Source: Allobosea sp. (lineage in GTDB: Bacteria; Pseudomonadota; Alphaproteobacteria; Rhizobiales; Beijerinckiaceae). From it: DNA of 64,000 bases. The notes beneath the pieces are model-generated. The model saw only the letters and a list, made by a program, of their open reading frames with translations. It did not search any database and was not told the DNA's origin. Made by a program: the position numbers and the translations under genes. The DNA lies in assembly GCF_017308075.1 (NCBI RefSeq), contig NZ_JAFKFX010000027.1:62001-126000 (forward strand), given 5' to 3'. This document shows positions 7,682 through 17,162 of this stretch, piece by piece; position 1 is the stretch's first letter; every line of letters starts with the position of its first letter.

Positions 7682-9199
7682 ATGCTGGAGCAGATCGAGA
7701 CTGGCGATTTTGTGGATGTTGCGTCGGGTCCGTCTGTTGCGAAACTGGGTTTGACCAAGGGCGGCTCCGCCGCCGCCGAGAAGGAAAGCTGGGATCGCGT
7801 CCGCCGCCGCCTGCGCGCGGAGCTCGGCGAGGACGTGTTCTCGAGCTGGTTCGCCCGCGTCGAGATCTGCGCCGTGGTCGAGGGCGTCGCCCATCTCACC
7901 GTTCCCACGCGCTTCCTGAAGAGCTGGCTCGAGGCGCATTATGCCGAACGCCTGCGGGCACATTGCATCGCCGAACTCAACGCGCCCCATGGCGTCTCGC
8001 TGAGCGTCCGCCAGGTGGCGCGCGAAGGCGCCGAGCCCCGTCCGGAAAGCCCGGCTCAGCGGAGCCGCACCAGCGCCGTGCGCGCGCCGAGCCCGGTCAA
8101 TGCCGAAGCTGCGCCCGCAGCCACGGCGCTGCCGCCCTGCGAGCGCGACCTGGTGGACGCCTGCGGCACGCTGCTCGACCGCCGGATGAGCTTCCAGAAC
8201 TTCGTCGTCGGCAAGTCGAACGCACTCGCCTTCGCCGCGGCCGAACGGATCGCGGCCGCGCCTGCCGGCGCAACGCCCTACAATCCGCTCTACATCCATG
8301 CCGGGGTCGGTCTCGGCAAGACGCATCTGATCCAGGCGATCGCCCAGGAGGCGCGCCAGCAGGGTAAGCGCGTCGCCTATTTCACCGCCGACCGCTTCAT
8401 GTACGGCTTCGTCGCCGCGCTGAAGTCGCAGACCGCGCTCGCCTTCAAGGAGAAGCTGCGCGGCATCGACCTCTTGATCGTCGACGACGTCCAGTTCATC
8501 CAGGGCCGCTCGATTCAGCAGGAATTCGGCCACACGATCAATGCGCTGATCGATGCCGGCAAGCAGATCGTCGTCGCCGCCGACCGGCTGCCGACCGATC
8601 TGGAGAGCATGGAAGAGCGGATCCGCTCGCGCCTTGCCGGCGGTCTCGCGGTCGAGATCGGCGAGCTCGACGAAGGCCTGCGCGTCAAGATCCTGGGCAG
8701 CCGGCTCGAGGCGCTCAAGGCGGCGCATCCGAGCTTTCAGGTCAATCCCGATGTGGTGGCCTATGTCGCCCATGCGGTTGCCACCAATGGCCGCGACCTC
8801 GACGGCGCCGCCAACCGGATCCTGGCGCATGCGACGCTGACCGGAGCGACGGTGACCATGGAGACGGCGGAAGCCGCGATCCGCGACCTGGTCCGCACCC
8901 GCGAGCCGCGCCGGGTCAAGATCGAGGAGATCCAGAAGCTGGTGGCGACCCGCTACAATGTCAGCCGGGCCGACATCCTCTCGGAACGCCGCACCGCCGC
9001 CGTGGTCAAGCCGCGACAGATCGCGATGTATCTGGCGAAGGCGTTGACGCCGCGCTCGCTGCCGGAGATCGGCCGGCGCTTCGGCGGGCGCGACCACACC
9101 ACGGTGCTGCATGCGGTGCGCAAGATCGAGAAGGCGATCGGCGAGGACCGGCTGCTGCATGACGAGGTCGACCTGCTGAAGCGCATGCTGCAGGAATGA
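7682..9199 (+). CDS. dnaA: DnaA, chromosomal replication initiator
   Basis: AAA+ ATPase that binds DnaA boxes and opens the origin; 505 residues. Domain I begins around WDRVRRRLRAELGEDVFSSW (about residue 36). A short Ala/Pro-rich linker follows near residues 120-150. The AAA+ core has the Walker A GVGLGKTH and Walker B LLIVDDVQF. The C-terminal DNA-binding domain carries the signature GRDHTTVLHAVRKIE. The ATG at 7682 gives a 35-residue lead before domain I, somewhat long; the Shine-Dalgarno is weak, so an internal start is possible. First gene of a dnaA-dnaN-recF cluster. Confidence 0.97.
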   Translation: MLEQIETGDFVDVASGPSVAKLGLTKGGSAAAEKESWDRVRRRLRAELGEDVFSSWFARVEICAVVEGVAHLTVPTRFLKSWLEAHYAERLRAHCIAELNAPHGVSLSVRQVAREGAEPRPESPAQRSRTSAVRAPSPVNAEAAPAATALPPCERDLVDACGTLLDRRMSFQNFVVGKSNALAFAAAERIAAAPAGATPYNPLYIHAGVGLGKTHLIQAIAQEARQQGKRVAYFTADRFMYGFVAALKSQTALAFKEKLRGIDLLIVDDVQFIQGRSIQQEFGHTINALIDAGKQIVVAADRLPTDLESMEERIRSRLAGGLAVEIGELDEGLRVKILGSRLEALKAAHPSFQVNPDVVAYVAHAVATNGRDLDGAANRILAHATLTGATVTMETAEAAIRDLVRTREPRRVKIEEIQKLVATRYNVSRADILSERRTAAVVKPRQIAMYLAKALTPRSLPEIGRRFGGRDHTTVLHAVRKIEKAIGEDRLLHDEVDLLKRMLQE

Positions 9200-9371
9200 G
9201 GCCGCACGCCGGCCGCGATCCGGCCCATGCAGCGCCGGCAGCGGCACTGCATGGCGCTAAGCTGTGGTTGCCGGCGCGCGCACCCTTGCGCCGGCGCAAG
9301 CGCTCCGGCAATGTCGCGGGCCATTCCGTCGCCCGCCGTCCGGCGGGCGCCAGCACATGCCAGAAGACGCC

Positions 9372-10490
9372 ATGAAGGTTACGGTCGAACGCTCCACGCT
9401 CCTGAAGTCGCTTGGACATGTCCATCGGGTGGTGGAGCGCCGCAACACCATCCCGATCCTCTCCAACCTGCTGCTGCGCGGCAGCGAGGACGGGCTGAAG
9501 CTGAAGGCGACCGATCTCGACATCGAGGTGGTCGAGACGGTTCCCGCCGATATCGTCGAGCCCGGCGCGACGACCGTACCGGCCCACACCCTCTACGACA
9601 TCGTCCGCAAGCTGCCGGACGGCGCCCAGGTCTCGCTGGAGACGACCGGCGACAGCGGCCAGATGGTGCTGCGCTCGGGTCGCTCGCGCTTCACCCTGCA
9701 GACCCTGCCCGAGAGCGATTTCCCGGACATCACCGCCGGCGAGATGGCGCATCGCTTCGTGCTGCCGGCCGGCGAGCTCAAGCGCCTGATCGACAAGACC
9801 CAGTTCGCGATCTCGACCGAGGAGACGCGCTACTATCTCAACGGCATCTATCTGCACGCAATCGATGTCGAAGGCCGCCCGGTGCTGCGCGCGGTCGCGA
9901 CCGACGGGCACCGCCTCGCCCGCGTCGACACCGCCGCCCCGCAGGGCGCGCTCGGCATGCCAGGCGTTATCGTGCCGCGCAAGGCCGTGGCCGAGATCCA
10001 GAAGCTGCTCGAGGATGGCGAGAGCGAGGTCCAGGTCGAGCTCTCCGGCACCAAGATCCGGGTCGCCACCGCCGCGGTGGTGCTGACCTCGAAGCTGATT
10101 GACGGCACCTTCCCCGATTATCAGCGCGTCATCCCGAGCGGCAATGACAAGCTGCTCACCGTCGACAAGGGCGATTTCGCCGCTTCGGTGGACCGGGTCT
10201 CGACCATCTCCTCGGAGCGCGGGCGCGCCGTGAAGCTGTCGATGGCCGAGGGCCGGATGACGCTCTCGGTGACCAATCCCGATTCCGGCTCGGCGACCGA
10301 GGAGATCGAGGTCGACTATGATGCGAGCCCGCTCGATATCGGCTTCAACGCCCGCTATCTGATGGACATCGCAGCCCAGCTCGACGGCGACACCGCCCTG
10401 CTCAAGCTCGCCGATCCCGGCTCGCCGACGGTGATCCAGGACCGCGAGGGCGCCTCGGCACTCTATGTGCTGATGCCGATGCGGGTCTGA
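9372..10490 (+). CDS. dnaN: DnaN, DNA polymerase III beta sliding clamp
   Basis: Ring-shaped processivity factor of replication, 372 residues, the usual length. Starts MKVTVERSTLLKSLGHVHRV, matching other alphaproteobacterial clamps; an in-frame ATG 30 bases upstream (MPEDAMKVTV) is not needed. Conserved segments: RRNTIPILSNLLL, VATDGHRLAR in domain II and the C-terminal YVLMPMRV that lines the partner-binding pocket. The 172-bp gap after dnaA contains no gene and may hold its own promoter; recF follows 11 bases downstream. Confidence 0.97.
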   Translation: MKVTVERSTLLKSLGHVHRVVERRNTIPILSNLLLRGSEDGLKLKATDLDIEVVETVPADIVEPGATTVPAHTLYDIVRKLPDGAQVSLETTGDSGQMVLRSGRSRFTLQTLPESDFPDITAGEMAHRFVLPAGELKRLIDKTQFAISTEETRYYLNGIYLHAIDVEGRPVLRAVATDGHRLARVDTAAPQGALGMPGVIVPRKAVAEIQKLLEDGESEVQVELSGTKIRVATAAVVLTSKLIDGTFPDYQRVIPSGNDKLLTVDKGDFAASVDRVSTISSERGRAVKLSMAEGRMTLSVTNPDSGSATEEIEVDYDASPLDIGFNARYLMDIAAQLDGDTALLKLADPGSPTVIQDREGASALYVLMPMRV

Positions 10491-10501
10491 CGCGACCAGC
10501 C

Positions 10502-11629
10502 TTGACCGCGGTCGCCCGCCTCACCCTGCAGAATTTCCGTTCCTACCCGGCCCTCGATCTTGCGATCGAGGGCCGGCTCGTTGCGCTGTGCGGCGAGAAC
10601 GGCGCCGGCAAGACCAATCTGCTCGAAGCGCTCTCGCTGTTTGCGCCCGGACGCGGCCTGCGCCGGGCCGATCTCGCCGATATGGTGCGGGTGCCGGGCG
10701 ATGGCGGCTTTGCGGTCTCGATCGCGCTCGCCGAGGACGGCGCAAGGCTCGGCATCGGTCTGGCGCCGCCCGATGGCGAGGGCCGGCGCGCCCGGCTTGC
10801 GCGGATCGACGGCGCCGCGGTCGGCTCGGCCACGGCCTTCAGCGAATATCTGCGCCTGGTCTGGCTGACGCCGGATCTCGACGGGCTGTTCCGCGGCTCG
10901 GCCGGCGAGCGCCGGCGCTTCCTCGACCGGCTGGTGCTCGCGGTCGACCCCTCCCATGGCACGCGCTCCAACGCGCTCGAAAAGGCGCTGCGCGCGCGCA
11001 ACCGCATCCTCGAGGAGAGCCCCTCCGAACGGCGCTGGCTCGACTCGGTCGAGCGCGAGATCGCCGAGCTTGGCGTCGCTGTCGCCGCCGCCCGCGCCGA
11101 GACCGTGGCAAGGCTGTCGGCCATCATCGCGCAGAACCGCGACGAGAGCTCGCCCTTCCCGCATGCGCAGATCGCGCTGGAAGGCGAGATCGACGCATTG
11201 GTCGCAAGCCTGCCGGCGCTCGACGCCGAGGACCGCTATCGCGAATTGCTGGCGCAGATGCGCCCGCGCGACAAGGCGGCGGGCCGGACGCTCGCCGGGC
11301 CGCAGGCCTCGGACCTGCTCGTGCGCCATGCGCAGAAGGACATCCCGGCCGGCCAGGGCTCGACCGGCGAGCAGAAGGCGCTGCTGATCGGCCTCGTCCT
11401 GGCGCATGCCCGGCTGGTCGCGAGCATGAGCGATCTGCCGCCTTTGGTGCTGCTCGACGAGATCGCCGCCCATCTCGATCCGCGCCGGCGCGCCGCGCTC
11501 TATGCCGGGCTCGGCGAACTCGGCTGCCAGGTCTGGATGACCGGCGCTGACCCCGCGCTGTTCGACGACCTGCCGCCGCAGGCGCAGCGCTTCCTGGTCA
11601 CGCCGGGCAACGTCGCCGCCCTGCCCTGA
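10502..11629 (+). CDS. recF: RecF, DNA repair and gap-recombination ATPase
   Basis: SMC-like ATPase that loads RecA at single-strand gaps with RecO and RecR; 375 residues. Walker A is GENGAGKTNLLEAL, the ABC-type signature region is QGSTGEQKALLIG, and the Walker B is LVLLDEIAAHLD. The start is a TTG at 10502, only 11 bases after the dnaN stop; it gives MTAVARLTLQNFRSYPAL, and the LQNFRSY motif must be near the N-terminus, so no later start fits. Cotranscription with dnaN is likely. Confidence 0.95.
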   Translation: MTAVARLTLQNFRSYPALDLAIEGRLVALCGENGAGKTNLLEALSLFAPGRGLRRADLADMVRVPGDGGFAVSIALAEDGARLGIGLAPPDGEGRRARLARIDGAAVGSATAFSEYLRLVWLTPDLDGLFRGSAGERRRFLDRLVLAVDPSHGTRSNALEKALRARNRILEESPSERRWLDSVEREIAELGVAVAAARAETVARLSAIIAQNRDESSPFPHAQIALEGEIDALVASLPALDAEDRYRELLAQMRPRDKAAGRTLAGPQASDLLVRHAQKDIPAGQGSTGEQKALLIGLVLAHARLVASMSDLPPLVLLDEIAAHLDPRRRAALYAGLGELGCQVWMTGADPALFDDLPPQAQRFLVTPGNVAALP

Positions 11630-11765
11630 CCGGCCGGCCGGTCGAGCGCGACGTCTCCACCAGCCCCGGCTTTCGCGGCGTTGATCCCGGCCATCACGCA
11701 TGACGATGGGACAGCGACGCCGGCCGCTGCTAGGTTCCCCGGCAGGAGTACAGGGAACCGAACGC

Positions 11766-12380
11766 ATGGACATCGCCGGATTCATGGTCTTCGCCGGGGT
11801 CTATTTCCTGGCGGTCGCCTCGCCGGGCCCCGGCATCGCGGCGCTGGTCGCGCGCTCGCTCTCGACCGGCTTTCGCCGCGCCGTGCCCTTCGTGCTCGGC
11901 ATCGCCGCCGGCGATCTGGTCTGGCTGACCTTCTCGGCGCTCGGCCTGTCGCTGCTGATGCAGAGCTTCCACGGCGTCTTCGTCGCCATCAAATATGCCG
12001 GCTGCGCCTATCTGGTCTATCTCGCCTGGAAGCTCTGGACCACGCCGGTCGAGAGCAACAAGGCGCCCGAGGCGATTCCGGGCGAGGGCTGGCGCCTGTT
12101 CTTCGGCGGCATCGCGCTGACGCTCGGCAATCCCAAGGTGATGGTGTTCTTCGTCTCGATCCTGCCGCTGGTCGTTGATCTCAGCGCGATCACGCCGCTG
12201 CTCTTCGTCGAGATCGCAGTGCTGACCATGGTGATCATCAACACCACGCTGCTCGGCTACGCCTATGCGGCCGACCGGGCCCGGCGGCTGGTTTCCAGCC
12301 CACAGACGATGCGTCGGATCAACCGGTTCACCGGCGGCGTCATGGCCGGCGCAGCGACCGTGATCGCGACGCGCGGCTGA
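11766..12380 (+). CDS. LysE/RhtB-family amino-acid exporter
   Basis: Integral membrane protein of 204 residues with about six hydrophobic segments. The N-terminal family motif SPGPGIAALVARSLSTGFRR and the segment GNPKVMVFFVSILPL are diagnostic of the LysE/RhtB superfamily, which exports amino acids or homoserine lactone-like compounds. The substrate cannot be told. It begins 136 bases after recF; a CCGGCCGGCCGG palindrome lies at 11631-11642 in the gap. Start at ATG 11766, just after GGAACCGAACGC; the ribosome site is weak. Confidence 0.9.
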   Translation: MDIAGFMVFAGVYFLAVASPGPGIAALVARSLSTGFRRAVPFVLGIAAGDLVWLTFSALGLSLLMQSFHGVFVAIKYAGCAYLVYLAWKLWTTPVESNKAPEAIPGEGWRLFFGGIALTLGNPKVMVFFVSILPLVVDLSAITPLLFVEIAVLTMVIINTTLLGYAYAADRARRLVSSPQTMRRINRFTGGVMAGAATVIATRG

Positions 12381-12400
12381 GCGGGGCGCTGCGGCCCGCG

Positions 12401-13060
12401 TCAGCGCCCGCCGGCCGCCGTAATCAGCTTCGCGACCTCGCTCTGGCCGCGCTTGCGAGCATGGGCGAGCGGGCTGACGCCGTCCTTGTCGGCGAGATTG
12501 GGATTGGCGCCGGCATCGAGCACGAGCTTGGCCACCTGCTGGTGCCGCGGCCCGCCATCGCCGAGGATCACGATCTCCAGCAGGCAGGTCCAGCCGAGAT
12601 TGTTGACGTGGTTCACGTCGATGCCGCTGGTCAGGAGCAGCTTCACCGTCTCGACATGGGCGCGCTCGCAGGCCGGGATCAGCGCGTCGCCGCCATAGCG
12701 GTTGCGCAGCGAGAGATCGGGCTTCAGCGGCAGCATGGCCGCGATGATCTCGCTCCGCCCGCTGGCCCCTGCGAGCAGCCAGGGCGTATCCTGGTTGGCG
12801 GCCTGGGCATTGAGGCTGGCGCCGGCCGCGAGCAGGGCCTTGGCGACCGCGACATGATTGCCGGCGACGGCCCGCAGCAACGGGGTCTGTCCCTGCCCGT
12901 CACGCTGTTCGAGATCGGTGCCGGCCGCGATCAGCCGGCTGACCTCGGCAAGATCGCTGGAAGACACGGCGGCGAGCAGGTCCGCCGTTGCCGCACTGGC
13001 GCTCGTCATCAGCATCGCTCCCGCCAGAATACCGGCCCAAAGCCGCCCGGTCCGCCTCAT
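12401..13060 (-). CDS. Exported ankyrin-repeat protein coupled to hrcA
   Basis: Protein of 219 residues with a signal peptide (basic MRRTGR, hydrophobic core, cleavage near ASA-ATA) followed by about five ankyrin repeats, e.g. [20 protein letters not shown] and [20 protein letters not shown]. It is therefore probably periplasmic and acts by protein-protein contact; the partner is unknown. Its ATG overlaps the hrcA stop codon (ATGA, 13057-13060), so it is translated from the hrcA transcript and may be produced in response to heat or protein stress. In many relatives grpE follows hrcA; here this gene does. Confidence 0.88.
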   Translation of the reverse strand: MRRTGRLWAGILAGAMLMTSASAATADLLAAVSSSDLAEVSRLIAAGTDLEQRDGQGQTPLLRAVAGNHVAVAKALLAAGASLNAQAANQDTPWLLAGASGRSEIIAAMLPLKPDLSLRNRYGGDALIPACERAHVETVKLLLTSGIDVNHVNNLGWTCLLEIVILGDGGPRHQQVAKLVLDAGANPNLADKDGVSPLAHARKRGQSEVAKLITAAGGR

Positions 13061-14139
13061 CGTCCACCTTCGAGCAACCGCCCGACCACCCGTGCGGTAT
13101 AGTCGACCATCGGCACGATCCGGGCATAGTTGAGCCGCGTCGGCCCGATGATACCGACCACGCCGACGATGCGCTGCTCGCCATCGCGGAAAGGCGCGGC
13201 GACGATCGAGGAGCCCGACATCGAGAACAGCTTGTTCTCCGAGCCGATGAAGATGCGCACCCCGTCGCCGGCCTCGGCCCTGGTCAGGAGGTCGATCAGC
13301 TCGGTCTGGGTTTCGAGATCGGCGAAGAGCAGGCGGATGCGCTCGAGATCCTCCTGCGCCTTGAGATCCTCGAGCAGATTGGCCTGGCCGCGCACGATCA
13401 GATGCCGGTCGCCGGAGGGACCGGAGGAGGTCGCGATGCCGCTTTCGACGAGACGCGCCGTCAGCCCGTCGAGCTCTCGCTCCATCTGGGCGCGGCTGTC
13501 GTCGATCTCGCGGCGGATCTCGGCCAGCGTCTTGCCGGCGATGCGGGCATTGAGGAAATTGCCGGCCTCGACCAGCGCCGAGGCCGGCAGGCCGGGCGGC
13601 AGCGCGAGCAAACGATTCTCGACCGTGCCGTCATCGGCGACCAGCACGACGAGAGCGCGATTGGCGTCGAGCCGGACGAATTCGATATGCTTCAGCCTTG
13701 CATTGGCCTTGGTGGTGACGACGACCCCGGCCCCGCGCGACAGACCCGACAGCAGCGCCGACGCCTCGGTCAGCGTGCCGTCGAGGGTGCGCCCGCTGGC
13801 CGCCGCCCGCATCTGCGCCTCGATCCGGGTCCGCTCCTCCGAAGTGAGATTGCCGACCTCCATCATCGCATCGACGAAGAAGCGCAGGCCTCGCTCGGTC
13901 GGCAGACGCCCGGCCGAGGTGTGGGGGGCGTAGATCAGCCCGGCCATTTCGAGATCGGTCATGACATTGCGCACGGTCGCCGGCGACAGCGTCATCGGAA
14001 GGAGGCGGGCGATGTTGCGCGAGCCGACCGGCTCGCCGGTGGCGAGGTAGCCATCGACGATATGGCGGAAGATTTCGCGCGAGCGCTGGTCGATCTCGAC
14101 CAGACCGCCAGGCGATTCCGGGCGGGTATAGGCGCTCAT
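13057..14139 (-). CDS. hrcA: HrcA, heat-inducible transcription repressor
   Basis: Repressor of groESL/dnaK operons that binds CIRCE inverted repeats with the help of GroE; 360 residues. The winged-helix N-terminus is clear ([20 protein letters not shown], then [16 protein letters not shown]) and the HrcA segment [18 protein letters not shown] follows. The C-terminal GAF-like domain ends with [19 protein letters not shown] see no CIRCE element in the 141-bp gap to the divergent rph gene. A start 11 codons upstream (MGHVQQAP) is possible. Followed by the coupled ankyrin gene instead of grpE. Confidence 0.96.
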   Translation of the reverse strand: MSAYTRPESPGGLVEIDQRSREIFRHIVDGYLATGEPVGSRNIARLLPMTLSPATVRNVMTDLEMAGLIYAPHTSAGRLPTERGLRFFVDAMMEVGNLTSEERTRIEAQMRAAASGRTLDGTLTEASALLSGLSRGAGVVVTTKANARLKHIEFVRLDANRALVVLVADDGTVENRLLALPPGLPASALVEAGNFLNARIAGKTLAEIRREIDDSRAQMERELDGLTARLVESGIATSSGPSGDRHLIVRGQANLLEDLKAQEDLERIRLLFADLETQTELIDLLTRAEAGDGVRIFIGSENKLFSMSGSSIVAAPFRDGEQRIVGVVGIIGPTRLNYARIVPMVDYTARVVGRLLEGGR

Positions 14140-14280
14140 CTGGCGGCAAGGAGCCTGTTGCACATGGCCCATTGTCCCTTTCCCGGCGCGGCGGATCAAG
14201 CGGCATATGACAGCCCTTGCCTTGCCGCCCTCCCTTGAAACGCCTACAAGCCGCCGATCCCTAAAAGCAGGACGATGATC

Positions 14281-14997
14281 ATGAGACCCTCCAAGCGTGC
14301 CGCCGACGAGATGCGCAAGGTCACGCTCGAACGTGGCGTGGTCCGCTATGCCGAGGGCTCCTGCATGGTGAGCTTCGGCGAGACCCGGGTGCTCTGCGCC
14401 GCGACCGTCGAGGAAAAGGGGCCGCCCTGGCTGCGCGGCACCGGCAAGGGCTGGGTCACCGCCGAATATTCGATGCTGCCGCGTGCCACGCATGAGCGCA
14501 CCCGCCGCGAGGTCACCTCGGGCAAGCCGTCGGGCCGAACCCAGGAAATCCAGCGTCTGGTCGGGCGCAGCTTGCGCGCCGTGGTCGACCTGACCGCGAT
14601 CGGCGAGCGCCAGATCGTCGTTGATTGCGACGTGCTGCAGGCGGATGGCGGCACCCGCACCGCCTCGATCACCGGCGCCTGGGTCGCGCTGCACGACGCG
14701 CTTAAATGGATGGAAGGGCGGGGCATGCTCAAGGGCACCAACCCGCTGAAGGACCATGTCGCGGCGGTGTCCTGCGGCATCGTCGCCGGCAATCCCGTCA
14801 TCGATCTCGATTATGTCGAGGATTCCGGCGCCCAGACCGACGCGAATTTCGTGATCACCGGCGCGGGCGGCCTCGTCGAGGTCCAGGGCACGGCCGAGGG
14901 CGCGCCCTTCTCCGAGGACGAGCTGATGGCGCTGCTCCGCCTCGCCAAGGGCGGCGTCGGCCAACTCGTCACGCTGCAAAAGGCGGCGGTAGCCTGA
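14281..14997 (+). CDS. rph: RNase PH, 3'-5' tRNA-trimming phosphorolytic exoribonuclease
   Basis: Trims the 3' ends of tRNA precursors using phosphate. At 238 residues it has the family length. Signatures: [21 protein letters not shown], the [16 protein letters not shown] segment, and the phosphate-binding [20 protein letters not shown]. There are two in-frame ATGs (14275 and 14281); the second is preceded by AGGA at proper spacing and gives the usual MRPSKR start. Divergent from hrcA and followed by rdgB and hemW on the same strand, a conserved alphaproteobacterial order. Confidence 0.97.
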   Translation: MRPSKRAADEMRKVTLERGVVRYAEGSCMVSFGETRVLCAATVEEKGPPWLRGTGKGWVTAEYSMLPRATHERTRREVTSGKPSGRTQEIQRLVGRSLRAVVDLTAIGERQIVVDCDVLQADGGTRTASITGAWVALHDALKWMEGRGMLKGTNPLKDHVAAVSCGIVAGNPVIDLDYVEDSGAQTDANFVITGAGGLVEVQGTAEGAPFSEDELMALLRLAKGGVGQLVTLQKAAVA

Positions 14998-15022
14998 CGC
15001 CAAGTTGATTTATCCCGGGAAC

Positions 15023-15122
15023 CACGACGTCATCCCGGACGCAGCGAAGCGAAACTCCGGGATCCATCCTAGGTTTCCGAGCTTTACGATGGATCCCGGG
15101 TCAAGCCCGGGATGACGACGTG
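15023..15122. repeat. Palindromic intergenic repeat between rph and rdgB
   Basis: Outer arms 15023-15038 and 15107-15122 pair with a single mismatch; inner arms 15058-15069 and 15088-15099 (CCGGGATCCATC) pair perfectly. Contains the GTCATCCCGG...CCGGGATGAC ends and the CGGGTCAAGCCCGGG segment seen in many alphaproteobacterial intergenic repeats. A diverged relative lies at 54085-54170. Confidence 0.8.
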
Positions 15123-15148
15123 TTTCCGAGCCAGGAAAGGCAGGGACC

Positions 15149-15796
15149 TTGACCACCAACCGCCCCCTCTCCGGCAAGGTCGTGATCGCGACCCATAACC
15201 AGGGCAAATTGCGCGAGATGCGCGAATTGCTGGCGCCCTATGGCGTCGCGCTGGTCTCGGCCGGCGAGCTCAGCCTGCCGGAGCCGGAAGAAGACGGCCA
15301 TATGTTCGCGGAGAACGCCGCGATCAAGGCGGTGGCGGCGGCGAACGCCTCCGGCCTGCCGGCGCTGGCCGATGATTCCGGCATCTGCATCGACGCGCTC
15401 GATGGCGCGCCCGGCCTGTTCTCGGCCAACTGGGCCGGGCCCGGCAAGGATTTCGCTCCGGCGCTGGCGCGCGTCCAGGCCGAACTCGCCAAGCGCGGCG
15501 CGACGACGCCGGAGCAGCGCAAGGCGCATTTCGTCTCGGCGCTGGTGATCGCCTGGCCGGACGGGCATCAGGAGCTGTTCGAGGGCCGGGTCTTCGGCAC
15601 GGTGGTCGACGCCCCGCGCGGCGCCTCCGGCTTCGGCTACGACCCGATCTTCCAGCCCGCCGGCCATGCCAAGACCTTCGGCGAGATGACGGCGGAAGAG
15701 AAGCACGGCATTCCCGCCGATGGCTCGCCCGGCCTGTCGCATCGCGCCCGCGCCTTCCATGTTCTGGCCGCCGCCTGCCTGAGGAAGCCCGCTTGA
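15149..15796 (+). CDS. rdgB: RdgB, XTP/dITP diphosphatase (non-canonical purine NTP pyrophosphatase)
   Basis: House-cleaning enzyme that hydrolyses dITP, XTP and dHAPTP so they are not built into DNA; 215 residues. Signatures: VIATHNQGKLREM near the N-terminus, the ALADDSGICIDALDG active-site segment, GFGYDPIFQP, and the C-terminal LSHRARAF. The start is a TTG at 15149 with a purine-rich ribosome site (AGGAAAGGCAGGGA). The stop overlaps the hemW start (TTGA), so the two are coupled. Confidence 0.95.
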   Translation: MTTNRPLSGKVVIATHNQGKLREMRELLAPYGVALVSAGELSLPEPEEDGHMFAENAAIKAVAAANASGLPALADDSGICIDALDGAPGLFSANWAGPGKDFAPALARVQAELAKRGATTPEQRKAHFVSALVIAWPDGHQELFEGRVFGTVVDAPRGASGFGYDPIFQPAGHAKTFGEMTAEEKHGIPADGSPGLSHRARAFHVLAAACLRKPA

Positions 15797-16995
15797 CGGG
15801 CAAGGCCGCCTTGGCGGGGCGGCAAGCCGTGCCGGCGCATCCGACCGCGCATGCCGGCTTCGCCGTCTATGTGCATTGGCCGTTCTGCCTGGCCAAATGC
15901 CCCTATTGCGACTTCAACAGCCATGTCCGGCACCAGCCGCCCGACCAGGCCCGCTATATCGCGGCCTTCCGGCGCGAGGTCGCCCATCGCGCGGCGCTCG
16001 CGCCCGGACGTACCGTCTCCTCGATCTTCTTCGGCGGCGGCACGCCCTCGCTGATGGAGGGCGCCACCGTCGGCGCCATCCTCGATGCGATCGGCGAGCA
16101 CTGGGCCGTCGATCCCCATTGCGAGGTCTCGCTCGAAGCCAATCCGACCAGCGTCGAGGCCGGCCGCTTTCGCGATTTCCGCGCGGCGGGAGTCAACCGC
16201 GTCTCGCTCGGCGTGCAGGCGCTGAACGATGCCGACCTCAAATCGCTCGGCCGGATGCACTCGGCGCAGGAAGCCCTGGATGCGGTCGCGATCGCCCGGA
16301 AATATTTCGAGCGCTACTCCTTCGACCTGATCTATGCCCGCTCGCCCCAGCAGACGCCGGCGCTCTGGCGGGCCGAGCTCGAGCTCGCGATCAGCCATGC
16401 GGCCGAGCATCTCTCGCTCTACCAGCTGACGATCGAGGCCGGCACGGCTTTCGACCAGCTCTACCGGGCCGGCAAGCTCGCCCTGCCCGATCCCGATGCG
16501 GGCGCCGAGCTCTACGAGATCACGCAGGAGATCACGGCAAGGCACGGCCTGCCGGTCTACGAGATCTCGAACCATGCCCGCCCCGGCGCCGAATGCCGGC
16601 ACAATCTGGTCTATTGGCGCTATGGCGAATATGCCGGCATCGGCCCCGGCGCCCATGGCCGGCTGGTGACGGCTGACGGCCGGATGGCGCAATCGACCGA
16701 GAAGCATCCGGAGACCTGGCTGCAACGGGTCGAGGCCGATGGCGACGCGCTGATCGAGAACGAGCAGCTCACCGCCGAGGCGCAGGGCGACGAGTACCTG
16801 TTGATGGGCCTGCGATTGGTCGACGGCATCGACCTTGCGGTGTTCGAGGCGCTGTCGGGCCGGAAGCTCAATTCGAACCGGATCGGCAGCCTGATCGCCG
16901 AAGGCTTCCTTGTCCGCAAGCCCGGCGGACGCCTCGCCGCGACGCCGGACGGCGCGCTGCTGCTCGACGCGCTGGTCGCCGATCTCGCCGCCTGA
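15793..16995 (+). CDS. hemW: HemW, heme chaperone (radical SAM, coproporphyrinogen oxidase-like)
   Basis: Radical-SAM protein of 400 residues that binds heme and hands it to target proteins. The iron-sulfur motif is CLAKCPYCDFNSH (CxxxCxxC), followed by IFFGGGTPSL. The HemW subtype is preferred over the true oxidase HemN because the protein is short, sits next to rdgB as in most bacteria, and has the simple CxxxCxxC core without the extra HemN N-terminal region. Starts with TTG overlapping the rdgB stop. The first about 20 residues are variable. Confidence 0.92.
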   Translation: MTGKAALAGRQAVPAHPTAHAGFAVYVHWPFCLAKCPYCDFNSHVRHQPPDQARYIAAFRREVAHRAALAPGRTVSSIFFGGGTPSLMEGATVGAILDAIGEHWAVDPHCEVSLEANPTSVEAGRFRDFRAAGVNRVSLGVQALNDADLKSLGRMHSAQEALDAVAIARKYFERYSFDLIYARSPQQTPALWRAELELAISHAAEHLSLYQLTIEAGTAFDQLYRAGKLALPDPDAGAELYEITQEITARHGLPVYEISNHARPGAECRHNLVYWRYGEYAGIGPGAHGRLVTADGRMAQSTEKHPETWLQRVEADGDALIENEQLTAEAQGDEYLLMGLRLVDGIDLAVFEALSGRKLNSNRIGSLIAEGFLVRKPGGRLAATPDGALLLDALVADLAA

Positions 16996-17162
16996 GCGGC
17001 CAGATGCGCGGAATCTTGAGCATTCAACCGATTTAGCCGGAAGGGAAGCCCCGATCGGCCGGGAGCGGCCATGACGTAGGGGCAGCCTCGCGTCACGCCG
17101 CCGCCGCAATCGGCGTTCCCGATGCATCCCGCAAGGACGGAACAGTCCAATCCAGGGAGGCC

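Noticed and set aside
14140-14280. CIRCE operator or heat-shock promoter between hrcA and rph
   Set aside because: No TTAGCACTC/GAGTGCTAA repeat is present; a CTTGAA at 14234 lacks a matching -10.
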